Source: a virus
Virus record (IMG/VR): IMGVR_UViG_3300032163_000044
Coordinates: 1 to 39,929 of that record
Length of the DNA stretch: 39,929 nucleotides
Direction: 5' to 3' (one strand)
The notes beneath the pieces are model-generated. The model saw nothing but the letters and a program-made list of their open reading frames with translations. It ran no database searches and was not told the origin of the DNA. Shown piece by piece: positions 15,099 to 22,780 of this stretch. The first letter of the stretch is position 1; each line of letters starts with the position of its first letter. Both the position numbers and the translations under genes were made by a program.

Positions 15099-15562
15099 GG
15101 CTGCCTCCTCTCTTTGCGGGCGGCGAGTGCAGCGGCAATCTCAACGCAGCGCGCAACGCCTTCGTTGTATTCCTCAGACCCAGACAGGGTAGGAGGCGCT
15201 ATCCGCGCGTTCTCAAGGGCCTTCACCACCTCGTCGGGGAACTGCTTCAGCCGCGCCACCTCTTCCCCGCGCCGGTCCATCTCGGCCACGACCAGCTCGT
15301 ACTCCTCGCGGCCCGTCGCAAGGACGCGGTTGAGTTCCGCAACCTTGGCCTCGGCCTTCTCGGCGCGCTCTTTCTCCTCCTCGTATTGCATCTCGATTTG
15401 ATGTGTGTAGTCGGCCCCGTCGCGGGCGTCTGACCGCAACTCGGCGATGGCGGCGTCGGCCTTGGCGACGAGGATGCGTAGTCCGGTCTCCGTCTCACAT
15501 CCGGCGAGGGCGCGGTGTTCCTCCCACTCCCGCAGCTTCTCCGGCATCGGGTGGCCGCTCAT
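15095..15562 (-). CDS. Coiled-coil protein, MSGHP family copy 2
   Basis: 155 residues, ATG 15562 overlapping the previous stop (ATGA). It opens MSGHPMPEKLREWEEH; the preceding gene opens with the same MSGHPM, encoded by an identical 25-bp stretch. The centre is a long coiled coil (EEEKERAEKAEAKVAELNRV), followed by a segment ending ARCVEIAAALAARKERRQP. Function unknown. Confidence 0.6.
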   Translation of the reverse strand: MSGHPMPEKLREWEEHRALAGCETETGLRILVAKADAAIAELRSDARDGADYTHQIEMQYEEEKERAEKAEAKVAELNRVLATGREEYELVVAEMDRRGEEVARLKQFPDEVVKALENARIAPPTLSGSEEYNEGVARCVEIAAALAARKERRQP

Positions 15563-15569
15563 GTCGCTC
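15545..15569 (-). repeat. 25-bp identical repeat, copy 1
   Basis: Identical to 15790-15814. Both copies span the start codon and first codons (MSGHPM) of adjacent coiled-coil genes, evidence of local duplication of gene starts. Confidence 0.88.
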
Positions 15570-15816
15570 GGGCCTCGGCCTGCTCGGCGCGGTCCTTCCA
15601 CGACTGGCGCGCATCTTCGGCTACGTCCGCTTTCGCCTCGGCCTTCTCTGCGCGGTCGAACAGGGCTTGGATGTCGCCGTCGCCGATGCCGCGAGGACGA
15701 GCGGCTAGTTCGGCCTCAAGCTCGGCGATGCGGTTGAGGTCCGCTATCCACGCCTCGTAGTAGAACCATGCTCCGTTGGCGGGGTCGAACATCGGGTGGC
15801 CGCTCATGTCGCTCAT
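15559..15816 (-). CDS. Coiled-coil protein, MSGHP family copy 1
   Basis: 85 residues, ATG 15816. It opens MSDMSGHPMFDPANGAWFYY, then a coiled coil (RAEKAEAKADVAEDARQSWK) ending AEQAEARAT. A heptad-like EQAEARA unit also occurs in both neighbours. Overlap with the next gene is ATGA. Function unknown. Confidence 0.6.
   Translation of the reverse strand: MSDMSGHPMFDPANGAWFYYEAWIADLNRIAELEAELAARPRGIGDGDIQALFDRAEKAEAKADVAEDARQSWKDRAEQAEARAT
15790..15814 (-). repeat. 25-bp identical repeat, copy 2
   Basis: Partner of 15545-15569, at the start of the 85-residue coiled-coil gene. Confidence 0.88.
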
Positions 15817-16547
15817 CCCGTCCCCCCTTCCACGCCGCTGTTCGTCCACCGGCTCGGCTCGTACCGACAGCGACTCTCGTAGGGGCGCTGGTGGTCGTAG
15901 GCGTCGATGCGTTCGGGGCACTCGATCGTGCAATACATCGCGCTGCCGAAGGAGTCGAAGTGGTCACACGTGGCGCAGCACTCCAGCGCCTTGGCTCGGG
16001 CCTCGGCCTGCTCGTATCTGCGCTGTGCAATCTCTGCCTCACGGCAGGGAAGACGTTTCTCGTATAGCGCCTCGGCTCGGGCCTCGGCCTGCTCCAGGGA
16101 TTCCGTCAGTGCGTGTGTCATATCGCGATACGTGCCCTCTGACACACGAGCAATTCCCAGCGCGTACTCGGCCTCTTTCAGTTGCTCTTGAAGCGCCTTG
16201 ACTGTGGCCCACGTTGGCGCGGCGGCGAGTTGGGCCTCGAGCTCGATGACCCTGTTGGCCGCAACTATGCCCTTCTTCGCCGCCTTGGCGAGACCGCGCT
16301 TCTGCTGCTCGCACTTGGCAAGGTCGGCCGCGGCCACAAGTTGCTCCTTTACAAGTTGTGCCTTCAGCGCCGCGATGGCGGCGTCGGCGGCGTCCTTGAC
16401 GTCATCCTTGTTGCAATACGGGTCGGTTGAGGTCAAGTCCCACTCCCGCACCGCCGAGGCGGTGCGGGCCTCGTTGTCGCGGCCCATATCGCAGGTGTGG
16501 CTCGGAACTTCAACGTCCGGCATCGTGGGGTCCTTGGGCCAGCTCAT
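15813..16547 (-). CDS. Coiled-coil protein with Cys-rich C-terminus
   Basis: 244 residues, ATG 16547 (ATGA overlap). Residues about 50-190 form a coiled coil with several EQAEARA-type units; the C-terminal 55 residues carry CCATCDHFDSFGSAMYC and ECPERIDAYD, a likely zinc-binding module ending in CRYEPSRW. The layout, a long helix plus a terminal zinc cluster, suggests a scaffold or adaptor; no family recognised. Confidence 0.6.
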   Translation of the reverse strand: MSWPKDPTMPDVEVPSHTCDMGRDNEARTASAVREWDLTSTDPYCNKDDVKDAADAAIAALKAQLVKEQLVAAADLAKCEQQKRGLAKAAKKGIVAANRVIELEAQLAAAPTWATVKALQEQLKEAEYALGIARVSEGTYRDMTHALTESLEQAEARAEALYEKRLPCREAEIAQRRYEQAEARAKALECCATCDHFDSFGSAMYCTIECPERIDAYDHQRPYESRCRYEPSRWTNSGVEGGTG

Positions 16548-16717
16548 CGGTTCTTCTTCCGCGACGCCCGGCTGGCCTTGCGCGCCTTGCGCTTCATCGC
16601 CGCGAGGTTCCGCGCGAGTCTCCGCATCTGTGGCGGCGTGCCGACGACCAACACCTCATCGTCGGTGGGCTCCTCGTCGGGCGAGAGTGGTCTGAACTTG
16701 ATGGTGTCTGTGTTCAC
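16544..16717 (-). CDS. 57-residue basic-tailed protein
   Basis: GTG 16717 overlaps the stop of the membrane gene (GTGA). Acidic first half (LSPDEEPTDDEVLVVG) and a strongly basic C-terminus (MKRKARKASRASRKKNR), so a nucleic-acid-binding tail is possible. Much longer readings of this frame upstream are non-coding in character. Confidence 0.55.
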   Translation of the reverse strand: MNTDTIKFRPLSPDEEPTDDEVLVVGTPPQMRRLARNLAAMKRKARKASRASRKKNR

Positions 16718-16890
16718 GGCCGCCGCCTCTCGTCGCCGCCCTCCGCAAGCCACGTTGCCAGTGCGAAGGTAATGACGGCGAACACGCCGCCATGAATGAC
16801 AAGGCCATCCTGCCATGACAGATTCAGCCACAGCGGAGGTTCGAGACAAGCGACGGCCGCAATCAGCGAGCCGAAGAGCAGGGTTTTCAC
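16714..16890 (-). CDS. 58-residue two-TM membrane protein
   Basis: GTG 16890 overlaps the previous stop (GTGA). The product has two hydrophobic segments, MKTLLFGSLIAAVACLEPPL and VIHGGVFAVITFALATWLAE, joined by a short polar loop and ending in a charged tail (GGDERRRP). Both ends are coupled to neighbours. Possibly an early membrane protein (superinfection or host-envelope effect), but nothing proves it. Confidence 0.6.
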   Translation of the reverse strand: MKTLLFGSLIAAVACLEPPLWLNLSWQDGLVIHGGVFAVITFALATWLAEGGDERRRP

Positions 16891-17126
16891 GGCTGCCTCC
16901 TCTCGAAGTAGCAGCAGCCGAAGTCGGGGAAGCCAGGAGCCTGCGGAACGTCAAACATGATTGCGACGTCTTCTCCGCAGGCGTCTCCGCCCGTCCGTTG
17001 GTGCACGCACTCCTCGCAGCGCACGGTCGGGGCGGCAGCGATGTAGGCAAGTAGCGCGGCGGCCCCGCTTGCACCGGTTGACCGCAGCGCCTCCCGCAGC
17101 GCGTCTCTGTCGATCAGGTCACTCAT
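16887..17126 (-). CDS. 79-residue protein with Cys-pair cluster
   Basis: ATG 17126. It begins MSDLIDRDALREALRST, then IAAAPTVRCEECVHQRTGGD and a C-terminal FGCCYFERRQP. The layout (IDRDAL ... APTVR.EEC) is common among small phage proteins with a zinc-ribbon-like cluster. Function unknown. Confidence 0.62.
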   Translation of the reverse strand: MSDLIDRDALREALRSTGASGAAALLAYIAAAPTVRCEECVHQRTGGDACGEDVAIMFDVPQAPGFPDFGCCYFERRQP

Positions 17127-17141
17127 GGTCTCCGGTTCCTT

Positions 17142-18014
17142 TCATGCGTCGGCCAAACGACGCGGCGCCCAGTCCTTGTGGCGGCTGCCGTCCTTCCAGC
17201 CGCAGAATGAACAGTGAAGGTCGCCGTCCTCGTCGTAGGTGAGCGGCATGTCGCTGTTCTGCTTGCGGCAGTCGGGACAGGTCGGCGCCGGCTCAGCCGC
17301 GGCGTCGCCGGCCTTGTATCCGGCCGGCCATCGCTCAGCCCAGTCCTCGAAGCTGCGCTTCGGCCCGATGAACGTCGCCGGGTGGGGGACGTACTGGAGC
17401 TCGGTCGCGGTCTCGCGTTGCCAGTCGGCTAGGTGCGCGGCTGCTGCCGTTGCGATTCCGCGGTCCTTCTTCGTCATCCGCGACCAGCGCTTCTTCGCCT
17501 GCACCTTGCCGATCTTGCGTGGATACACCGACCAGAAGTGCAAAAAGCCGTCATCTGCGCATGCAGATGATGAAATGTTCTTAAGGTCTTTAAGGTCTAA
17601 AAGGTCTGTACCAGCGCCGTCCTGCGGAGCGTCCGCGTCCTGTCCTGCGGACGCGCGCCATTTAGCCTTGCGTTCGCGGTCCTGTTCGCGTTTCACGATG
17701 AGTCTGCCGGCGTATTCGCCCCAGTCATGGATGCGGCGCGGCTTGCGGTCGATAAAGCCGGCGGCGATGAGCGACTCGACGAGCAAGGTGCCGTCGCCGG
17801 TCCACTTGCAGCCTTTGGCGATCTGCCGATCAGTGAACTTGGTAAGGTCGCCGTCCTGCGCGTAGTCGAGGGCCCACCACCAGAGATGGTGCAGGACGCC
17901 GACGGCGGCCATGTCGGCGACGTCGTTCGCCGTCGTGCCGTTGAACAGCAGTTCGGCGAGGCGGTCCTTCTTCGGGTGGTCGCGCAGGGCCTGATGGGAT
18001 TCGAGCCAGGCCAT
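17142..18014 (-). CDS. Replisome-organiser-like protein (N-terminal wHTH, C-terminal zinc ribbon)
   Basis: 290 residues, ATG 18014 overlapping the previous TGA (TGATG). The N-terminus (MAWLESHQALRDHPKKDRLA ... VGVLHHLWWWALDYAQDGDL) matches phage replication proteins of the replisome-organiser type with a winged-helix origin-binding domain. The middle is DnaD/DnaT-like (FLHFWSVYPRKIGKVQAKKRW), and residues about 245-275 hold CPDCRK and CSFCGW, a zinc ribbon. No helicase or primase follows, so host enzymes would be loaded. An origin could lie inside this gene; the A/T-rich stretch near 17570-17605 (LKDLKN codons) is the only obvious one. Confidence 0.75.
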   Translation of the reverse strand: MAWLESHQALRDHPKKDRLAELLFNGTTANDVADMAAVGVLHHLWWWALDYAQDGDLTKFTDRQIAKGCKWTGDGTLLVESLIAAGFIDRKPRRIHDWGEYAGRLIVKREQDRERKAKWRASAGQDADAPQDGAGTDLLDLKDLKNISSSACADDGFLHFWSVYPRKIGKVQAKKRWSRMTKKDRGIATAAAAHLADWQRETATELQYVPHPATFIGPKRSFEDWAERWPAGYKAGDAAAEPAPTCPDCRKQNSDMPLTYDEDGDLHCSFCGWKDGSRHKDWAPRRLADA

Positions 18015-18520
18015 CAGAAAGGGATCTCGTCGTCGTTTGCAGGAACGGTGGCCGCCCTATTCGGGGTGAAGATGTCGACGGCGAACTTGGTTGCCGTGAC
18101 AGTCGGAACCAAGTAGCCATAGGCCGTTCCCGTGCCATTGGCTACTTGGTGGCCGAATCTGCCCGCTTCCGCCATCCACCGAAGAACGCTCACCGGCAAG
18201 AGATAGATGGTGCTGTAGTCACCGATGCAATACAGGCGCGGCGGAGGATCGTCGTAGATCCCGCACGGTCTCCAAGAGCTACTCTCATCAGTCGTCCGTC
18301 GTTCTCTCGTCTCAACGAATAGGTTGCCGGTCGTTGAGAACTTTCTGTCCTCCTTGATCTCGATCCCTTGCTGATTCTCGCCGAACTCCCACTGGTAGTA
18401 GCGCGAGCGATGCGGCAAGCAGACGATGTGGTTGTCCCAGAGGACAGACATCACGAAGTCCTCGTACTTCTTCCCGGCCTCCACCGCAGCGTCAAAGTCG
18501 GCCCTGGTCCGTTCATCCAT
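18014..18520 (-). CDS. Putative PD-(D/E)XK-like nuclease
   Basis: 168 residues from ATG 18520. The core VMSVLWDNHIVCLPHRSRYY ... GIEIKEDRKFSTTGNLFVET has an E-I-K pair after a beta strand and a second strand with acidic end, which fits a PD-(D/E)XK fold seen in phage restriction-like enzymes or resolvases. C-terminal part is beta-rich. It overlaps the methylase gene by 8 bp, so a methylase/nuclease pair is possible. Fold assignment is tentative. Confidence 0.55.
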   Translation of the reverse strand: MDERTRADFDAAVEAGKKYEDFVMSVLWDNHIVCLPHRSRYYQWEFGENQQGIEIKEDRKFSTTGNLFVETRERRTTDESSSWRPCGIYDDPPPRLYCIGDYSTIYLLPVSVLRWMAEAGRFGHQVANGTGTAYGYLVPTVTATKFAVDIFTPNRAATVPANDDEIPF

Positions 18521-19469
18521 CGCTTGCCTCGTTTCCCCAGACGTGCCAGCCCTCGGGGGTGTCGCCACGACGGAAGAGTTCGATGCGATTGCCGAAGGTG
18601 TACATGGAGTCGATCAGGACGCGGAACTCGTCAGGCTTGCGGCTATGCTTCGTGCGCTTGAAGGAGAAGACGCTGCCCTTCGTGTGGACTTGGTCGGCGG
18701 GGCACGATCCGCGCACGCCGATGAGGAGTAGTTCGTGAGAGATATGAGCGTAAGACCCACGGAACGGATGATGCTTGTCCCAGACGAGTGAGGCTTTGTA
18801 GCCGAACTCCCAGGCGCGCATGAGCTCTAAGGCGTCTTCAAGCATAGGCGACGTCGCCCAGAGGAAGAGCACCGAATCGGGCAGCGCCATCCGCGACACA
18901 GGCAGCGCCTTCAGTTCGCCGAGTTCCATCGTCGGGTACTGGTCCTCGACCATGCCTCCTTCGACGCCAGGTCTGTACTCCGTGAGGCCGGTCTGTCTGT
19001 ACTGCCACGGGGGATCGGCGTAGAAGACGCGGAAGGTCGGCTTGTCGAAAGCTGGGGCCGGAACGGCCGCGCGGCCTGCCTTTATATGATGGACTTGGCG
19101 GGCGGCCTCGCGGACCACGCCGGCGGTCGTCTTTGGGTCGTTGAAGTCGACGCGGCGGGCGACCTCGAGGATTTCTTCATCTGGGAGACGCACGAGAACC
19201 CGAGCCTGTTTCTCATCGCGCGGCACGTTGTGTACCCGGGTACACACTTGGGCCACATTTGCAGCCCTTATTTGTTGATAGGCCCTCCCCGAGGTCCACT
19301 TCCAGCGGCCACGAAGGTACTCCGCGAAGCTGTCATAGCCAGCGCCTATGTACAGCAGCCCGCGATCAATCTCGGCAAGTGCGAGACCGGCCTCATACCA
19401 AGCACCGACGAAGGTCTCGATCTTGGCCTCGCACTCAGCGAGCGACCGGACGACGACTGCCCTACTCAT
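18513..19469 (-). CDS. MT-A70-family DNA N6-adenine methyltransferase
   Basis: 318 residues, ATG 19469. The catalytic half has the DPPW motif (FRVFYADPPWQYRQTG, residues about 145-160), then SVLFLWATSPML and YKASLVWDKHHPFRG, and FGNRIELFRRG at the SAM-binding strand: the MT-A70 pattern. The N-terminal 140 residues are a helical DNA-binding-like domain (DSFAEYLRGRWKWTSGRAYQ), similar to ParB-associated regions. It could modify phage DNA to avoid restriction, or affect gene control. Confidence 0.9.
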   Translation of the reverse strand: MSRAVVVRSLAECEAKIETFVGAWYEAGLALAEIDRGLLYIGAGYDSFAEYLRGRWKWTSGRAYQQIRAANVAQVCTRVHNVPRDEKQARVLVRLPDEEILEVARRVDFNDPKTTAGVVREAARQVHHIKAGRAAVPAPAFDKPTFRVFYADPPWQYRQTGLTEYRPGVEGGMVEDQYPTMELGELKALPVSRMALPDSVLFLWATSPMLEDALELMRAWEFGYKASLVWDKHHPFRGSYAHISHELLLIGVRGSCPADQVHTKGSVFSFKRTKHSRKPDEFRVLIDSMYTFGNRIELFRRGDTPEGWHVWGNEASDG

Positions 19470-19653
19470 CCCCCACCCCCTCGCTCCCGCCCCACTCGAG
19501 CTCGTCCTCCGTCCATCGGTTCGCCGCCCGGTAGCCGGCGCGGAAAGCGTCCTCGCGTCCGCCGGAGGCCATCATGCAGGCGACCATGAAGCCGCCGGCC
19601 GCGCCGGCGGAGAGGCCGGCGAACACGGCGCTGATGATGAAGAGGATCGTCAT
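19462..19653 (-). CDS. 63-residue small membrane protein
   Basis: ATG 19653. One Gly/Ala-rich transmembrane segment at the N-terminus (MTILFIISAVFAGLSAGAAG and onward to MVACMMAS), then a soluble acidic tail (RWTEDELEWGGSEG). It overlaps the methylase start by 8 bp. Function unknown. Confidence 0.6.
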   Translation of the reverse strand: MTILFIISAVFAGLSAGAAGGFMVACMMASGGREDAFRAGYRAANRWTEDELEWGGSEGVGDE

Positions 19654-20003
19654 CCGCGCCACCCCCCATGCAGACCGCAGAAGCGGCTCGGGTTGCGCCG
19701 GCAGAGCACCGTCGAACAGCCCGGATCGGCGCAGACGCGGCCCTCGGGCAGGAGCACGGTGAATAAATATGCACCGTGGGTTCCGACGACGCCGCCGGCC
19801 TCGGGCTCGTCTTCGCCGAGGCAGACGATTTCGACGCCGTCCATGTGACGCAGCCGCCAGAGGGCGCGCACCGCCGTCTCGTAGGTCATCCCGAGCTCTT
19901 GCGCAATCTGCCGGCTGGTGAGCACGCGCCCGGCGAGCAGGCCGTAGATCTGGCGGGCGCGGTTGGCGTTGGGGTGTGAGAGTGGCGCGCGCTCGGCTCT
20001 CAT
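19650..20003 (-). CDS. HTH protein with C-terminal Cys cluster
   Basis: 117 residues from ATG 20003, overlapping the previous stop (ATGA); an in-frame ATG at 20015 is possible. Residues about 17-60 are a winged helix (IYGLLAGRVLTSRQIAQELG, TYETAVRALWRL). The C-terminus has CADPGCSTVLCRRNPSRFC, a likely zinc site. It is probably a transcriptional regulator of the early region. Confidence 0.65.
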   Translation of the reverse strand: MRAERAPLSHPNANRARQIYGLLAGRVLTSRQIAQELGMTYETAVRALWRLRHMDGVEIVCLGEDEPEAGGVVGTHGAYLFTVLLPEGRVCADPGCSTVLCRRNPSRFCGLHGGWRG

Positions 20004-20212
20004 GACCAGTTCCATAGGACACCACCCGCCCTCGCAGCGTGCCGGTAGTGCTCGAGGGTGCGCGCCTCGTCGATAAGCACGGCGCTGCCGGAGCCGTCCG
20101 GGTAGACGCAGGTGGTGTAGTAGCCGGCCTCGCCCCTGTAGAGCTCGACGCGGTTGCCGGAGGGCGTCGGGTAGGCGGCCAGGAGGTTCGCGGGGGCCTG
20201 GGTGGTGCTCAC
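20000..20212 (-). CDS. 70-residue hypothetical protein
   Basis: GTG 20212 overlaps the previous stop (GTGA). Small, mostly beta-rich (NRVELYRGEAGYYTTCVYPD), with a C-terminal helix ending in LEHYRHAARAGG. No family recognised. Confidence 0.58.
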   Translation of the reverse strand: MSTTQAPANLLAAYPTPSGNRVELYRGEAGYYTTCVYPDGSGSAVLIDEARTLEHYRHAARAGGVLWNWS

Positions 20213-20523
20213 GGCTCCGCCCTCCCCTCCGGGTAAGTCATCCAGAGCAGCAAGTCGCTTCGGCAGCGCAGCCGGCCGCCGACCTTGTGGTTAGCGATCT
20301 CATCCCAGGCGCCGGAGGCGTCGCGCCTCGGCAGCACGGCGACCTCATTGAGGCCGCCGCCGCGCGTCACCGCCTTGAGGATGCGGCGCCGATAGTTGCC
20401 CAGGAGGCGGAAGCCCAAGTCACGTCCGATGCCGAGGAACTCGAAGGCCACCGTCGTGTCCACCGTGGGCTCGCGGCGCAGGAGCTCGAGCAGCTCCGAC
20501 TCTTCGCGCGTCGTGGCGCTCAT
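20209..20523 (-). CDS. HTH/excisionase-like DNA-binding protein
   Basis: 104 residues, ATG 20523 (ATGA overlap). The helices LLELLRREPTVDTTVAFEFL and GIGRDLGFRLLGNYRRRI give an excisionase-like HTH, followed by GGRLRCRSDLLLWMTYPEG. Similar short HTH proteins occur repeatedly in this genome. Likely a regulator; target unknown. Confidence 0.6.
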   Translation of the reverse strand: MSATTREESELLELLRREPTVDTTVAFEFLGIGRDLGFRLLGNYRRRILKAVTRGGGLNEVAVLPRRDASGAWDEIANHKVGGRLRCRSDLLLWMTYPEGRAEP

Positions 20524-20834
20524 GGCGTCACCGCCTCGTCCCAGTACAGGAGCATGTGCGGATACCGCTCGGCGGCCGAGAACGTGGCGCACCACGACAT
20601 GCCGTCGGGGGCCTTCCGTTCGGCCTCGCGTTGGCACTCGTCACACGAGAACGCCTCCGCATCGCTACACCAGCTACAGTCGTCGTGGCGGTAGGCGCTG
20701 GATGCCGGGTTGCCCCTCGCATTCTTAAGCAGGAAGGTGACGCGCTTCGTCGCCGGTTCTCCGCACCAGTCACAATCGCGACGACGCCGAATCTGGACGC
20801 GCCTTTCGCCCTCTCCGGGCAATAGCTCGCTCAT
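20520..20834 (-). CDS. Cys-rich zinc protein
   Basis: 104 residues, ATG 20834. Four Cys pairs: CDWCGE, CSWCSD, CDEC plus a lone WCATF; the layout suggests two zinc ribbons. N-terminus is basic (RRVQIRRRRD). It comes right after the 185-residue gene. Function unknown; nucleic-acid binding possible. Confidence 0.6.
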   Translation of the reverse strand: MSELLPGEGERRVQIRRRRDCDWCGEPATKRVTFLLKNARGNPASSAYRHDDCSWCSDAEAFSCDECQREAERKAPDGMSWCATFSAAERYPHMLLYWDEAVTP

Positions 20835-20835
20835 C

Positions 20836-21393
20836 TCAGACCGCCAGCGTGTCGGTCGCCTCGAGGAACTGCTCGTCCTTGCCCTCGACCTCTGTGGCGT
20901 CCAGAGCGGCCTTCGCGGCTCCCACTACGTCCGCAGGTGCCTCGTCGCCCGAGAGGGCCGTTTCCGTGGCGCCCTTGGCCCCCTTCTTGGCGGTCGGAAC
21001 CAACGTCTGCGTGACGGTCTTGCGTCCGAGGTGGGCGCGGTAGGTGAGCGGCTTGTCGAGTTCGGGCGAGCCCTTCACGCGGATGCACTGCCCGGACTCG
21101 GACAGCCCGCTCTCGTCCTTGACCGGGTGCAGGGTCAACTTGTGGCCGATCCACTCGCCGGAGTCGTCGCCCCACATGGCGCGCAGACTGACGGCGTTGG
21201 TCTTGTTCATCACAAAGAGCTTCTCGGTCTCGGCGAAGGCGACGATCACGGCGCCTTCCTCGCCGCCGGCGCCGTTGCTGAGCATCTCGCGCTTGATCGA
21301 CGTGATGGTCAGGGTGACGGCTTTGCCGTCGAACTCCCCGGCCTTGATATAGGTGCCGGGGTAGAGCTGGTCGAATGACATTCCCTTGCTCAT
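20836..21393 (-). CDS. Conserved phage protein of the recombination module
   Basis: 185 residues, ATG 21393 overlapping the HNH stop. It contains YPGTYIKAGEFDGKAVTLTI and KLFVMNKTNAVSLRAMWGDD, WIGHKLTLHPVKDES and CIRVKGSP, a recurring pattern in small phage beta-barrel-like proteins found beside RecE-type exonucleases. A role in single-stranded DNA handling is possible because it stands where an SSB/annealase would be; direct motif evidence is lacking. The C-terminus is acidic and Ala-rich. Confidence 0.6.
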   Translation of the reverse strand: MSKGMSFDQLYPGTYIKAGEFDGKAVTLTITSIKREMLSNGAGGEEGAVIVAFAETEKLFVMNKTNAVSLRAMWGDDSGEWIGHKLTLHPVKDESGLSESGQCIRVKGSPELDKPLTYRAHLGRKTVTQTLVPTAKKGAKGATETALSGDEAPADVVGAAKAALDATEVEGKDEQFLEATDTLAV

Positions 21394-21845
21394 GGCGTGG
21401 CACTCCTTATTTGCTCGCGCACATGCGCGAGCAGATGTTCAATCGAACGCCCACTCCAGCCGTGGTGAAGTTCGTGGTGGAGCAGCTTGTGGCAGTTGTG
21501 ACAAAGGGGGATGCACTTGCCCAGTTCGGCGAGCAGCTCATCCAAGTCGATGATGCCGACGATGGACCCGTCCTTGGCGCTCGGATCGAGGTGATGAGCA
21601 GACATGATGCAGGGCAGGTAGGCGATCCCGCAGCAGGCGCACCCCGATTGATAGAACAGGTCGCGGAGCGCCACGCAAGGCTGACGGCGCGCGGCCGTGT
21701 ACGCCCGGGCACGGGCGCAGTCTTCCTCTCGGTGCTCGGCGTGCCGTGTGCGAGCCTTGGCGTTCTGCTCATCGCGGTGCGCAGCGTGATAGGCACGACT
21801 GTAGGCTGTGTCGTAGTCTCGCTGTGCTTCGGACTTCGCTGTCAC
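21390..21845 (-). CDS. HNH endonuclease, second copy
   Basis: 151 residues, GTG 21845 overlapping the exonuclease stop (GTGA). A helical N-terminus with YHAAHRDEQNAKARTRH repeats the style of the first HNH gene. The HNH core is CACCGI, SAHHLDPSAKDG, CIPLCHNCHKLLHH. It resembles the HNH at 9508-10185 in both core and repeats, so the two are likely paralogs. Homing or recombination role possible. Confidence 0.85.
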   Translation of the reverse strand: MTAKSEAQRDYDTAYSRAYHAAHRDEQNAKARTRHAEHREEDCARARAYTAARRQPCVALRDLFYQSGCACCGIAYLPCIMSAHHLDPSAKDGSIVGIIDLDELLAELGKCIPLCHNCHKLLHHELHHGWSGRSIEHLLAHVREQIRSATP

Positions 21846-22696
21846 GGCAAGACCTCGATCGTGTCGGAGTAGTCGGTCTCGTCCTCGAACAGCCATGGCG
21901 CCAGGTCGAGCGCCTGAGCGCCCTCGTAGCGTCCCGGCCAGATGCGTCGCCGCCGGCACTCTTTGACCTTGGCCAGCAGGTTGCTGACCATGTCCTCGCT
22001 GAGCGCCAGGTCTTCCTCGCCGATGTCGAAGACGCCGATGTCGTGCGGCGGCTTCTGCTCGACGGCGATGATGGCGACCCGCTCGAAGGGGACGCCGAGC
22101 GTGCGCAGGCCCATGGCCGCGAAGGCCATCTTGCCGCGGTAGCCGAGCTCGCCGGCGAGGCGTGCGAACTTGCGCTTCTCGGCGCTCCCCGTGGTCTTGA
22201 GGTCCGCGAGCAGGCCGCGCCGCACGAGATCGGGACGTGCCTTGCAGCGGATGTGCGTGGCCGGATCGACCCAGCGCAGGGTGACCTCGCGCTTGCAGTG
22301 CCGCATGACCCTGCGGGCCTCGCGACCCTGGCGGCCGTGAAGCACGGCCCAGGCGGCGCCCATGACCTGCTCGTACTGCTCGGGATTGAGCACGGTCGCG
22401 CCGGGATGTTCGGCCTTGAAGGTCTCCCAGGGGCCGCCGGACTTGCGCCCTTCGTAGATGACGTACTCGGCGTCGAAGATATCGGGCTCGAGCACGGCGG
22501 CGTGGATCGCGCTGCCGACGATCATGAGCGGCGTCGGCTGCTTGTCCGCGGTCAGCCCCTCGTGATAGGCGAGCATCGACGTGCGCGCGGCAGAGAGCTT
22601 TGACCAGCTCACGCCTTGCAGCCGCTGATACTCGGCGAAGGGGATGTCGGTACGCAGCCAGAGCTTGTGGATGCGCCGCTCCATGACGGTGCTCAT
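21842..22696 (-). CDS. PD-(D/E)XK exonuclease, RecE/DUF3799-like
   Basis: 284 residues, ATG 22696. The DUF3799/RecE signature is present: VSWSKLSAARTSMLAYHEGL, then GSAIHAAVLEPDIF, KARPDLVRRGLLADLKTTG with Asp and D-x-K catalytic residues, and KMAFAAMGLRTLG. These enzymes chew one DNA strand for homologous recombination. It stands in the recombination block with the HNH protein and the 185-residue protein. Confidence 0.88.
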   Translation of the reverse strand: MSTVMERRIHKLWLRTDIPFAEYQRLQGVSWSKLSAARTSMLAYHEGLTADKQPTPLMIVGSAIHAAVLEPDIFDAEYVIYEGRKSGGPWETFKAEHPGATVLNPEQYEQVMGAAWAVLHGRQGREARRVMRHCKREVTLRWVDPATHIRCKARPDLVRRGLLADLKTTGSAEKRKFARLAGELGYRGKMAFAAMGLRTLGVPFERVAIIAVEQKPPHDIGVFDIGEEDLALSEDMVSNLLAKVKECRRRRIWPGRYEGAQALDLAPWLFEDETDYSDTIEVLP

Positions 22697-22779
22697 GGCT
22701 GCCTCCAGTACGCGGCCATGAGCACGAGCAGGCAGACGGCGTAGAGGGCGACGAAGGCGATGAGGACTAGAGTGAGCAT
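22693..22779 (-). CDS. 28-residue single-TM micro-protein
   Basis: ATG 22779, almost entirely hydrophobic (MLTLVLIAFVALYAVCLLVL), ending in YWRQP; it overlaps the exonuclease start by 4 bp. Probably translated through coupling. Function unknown. Confidence 0.5.
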   Translation of the reverse strand: MLTLVLIAFVALYAVCLLVLMAAYWRQP

Positions 22780-22780
22780 C

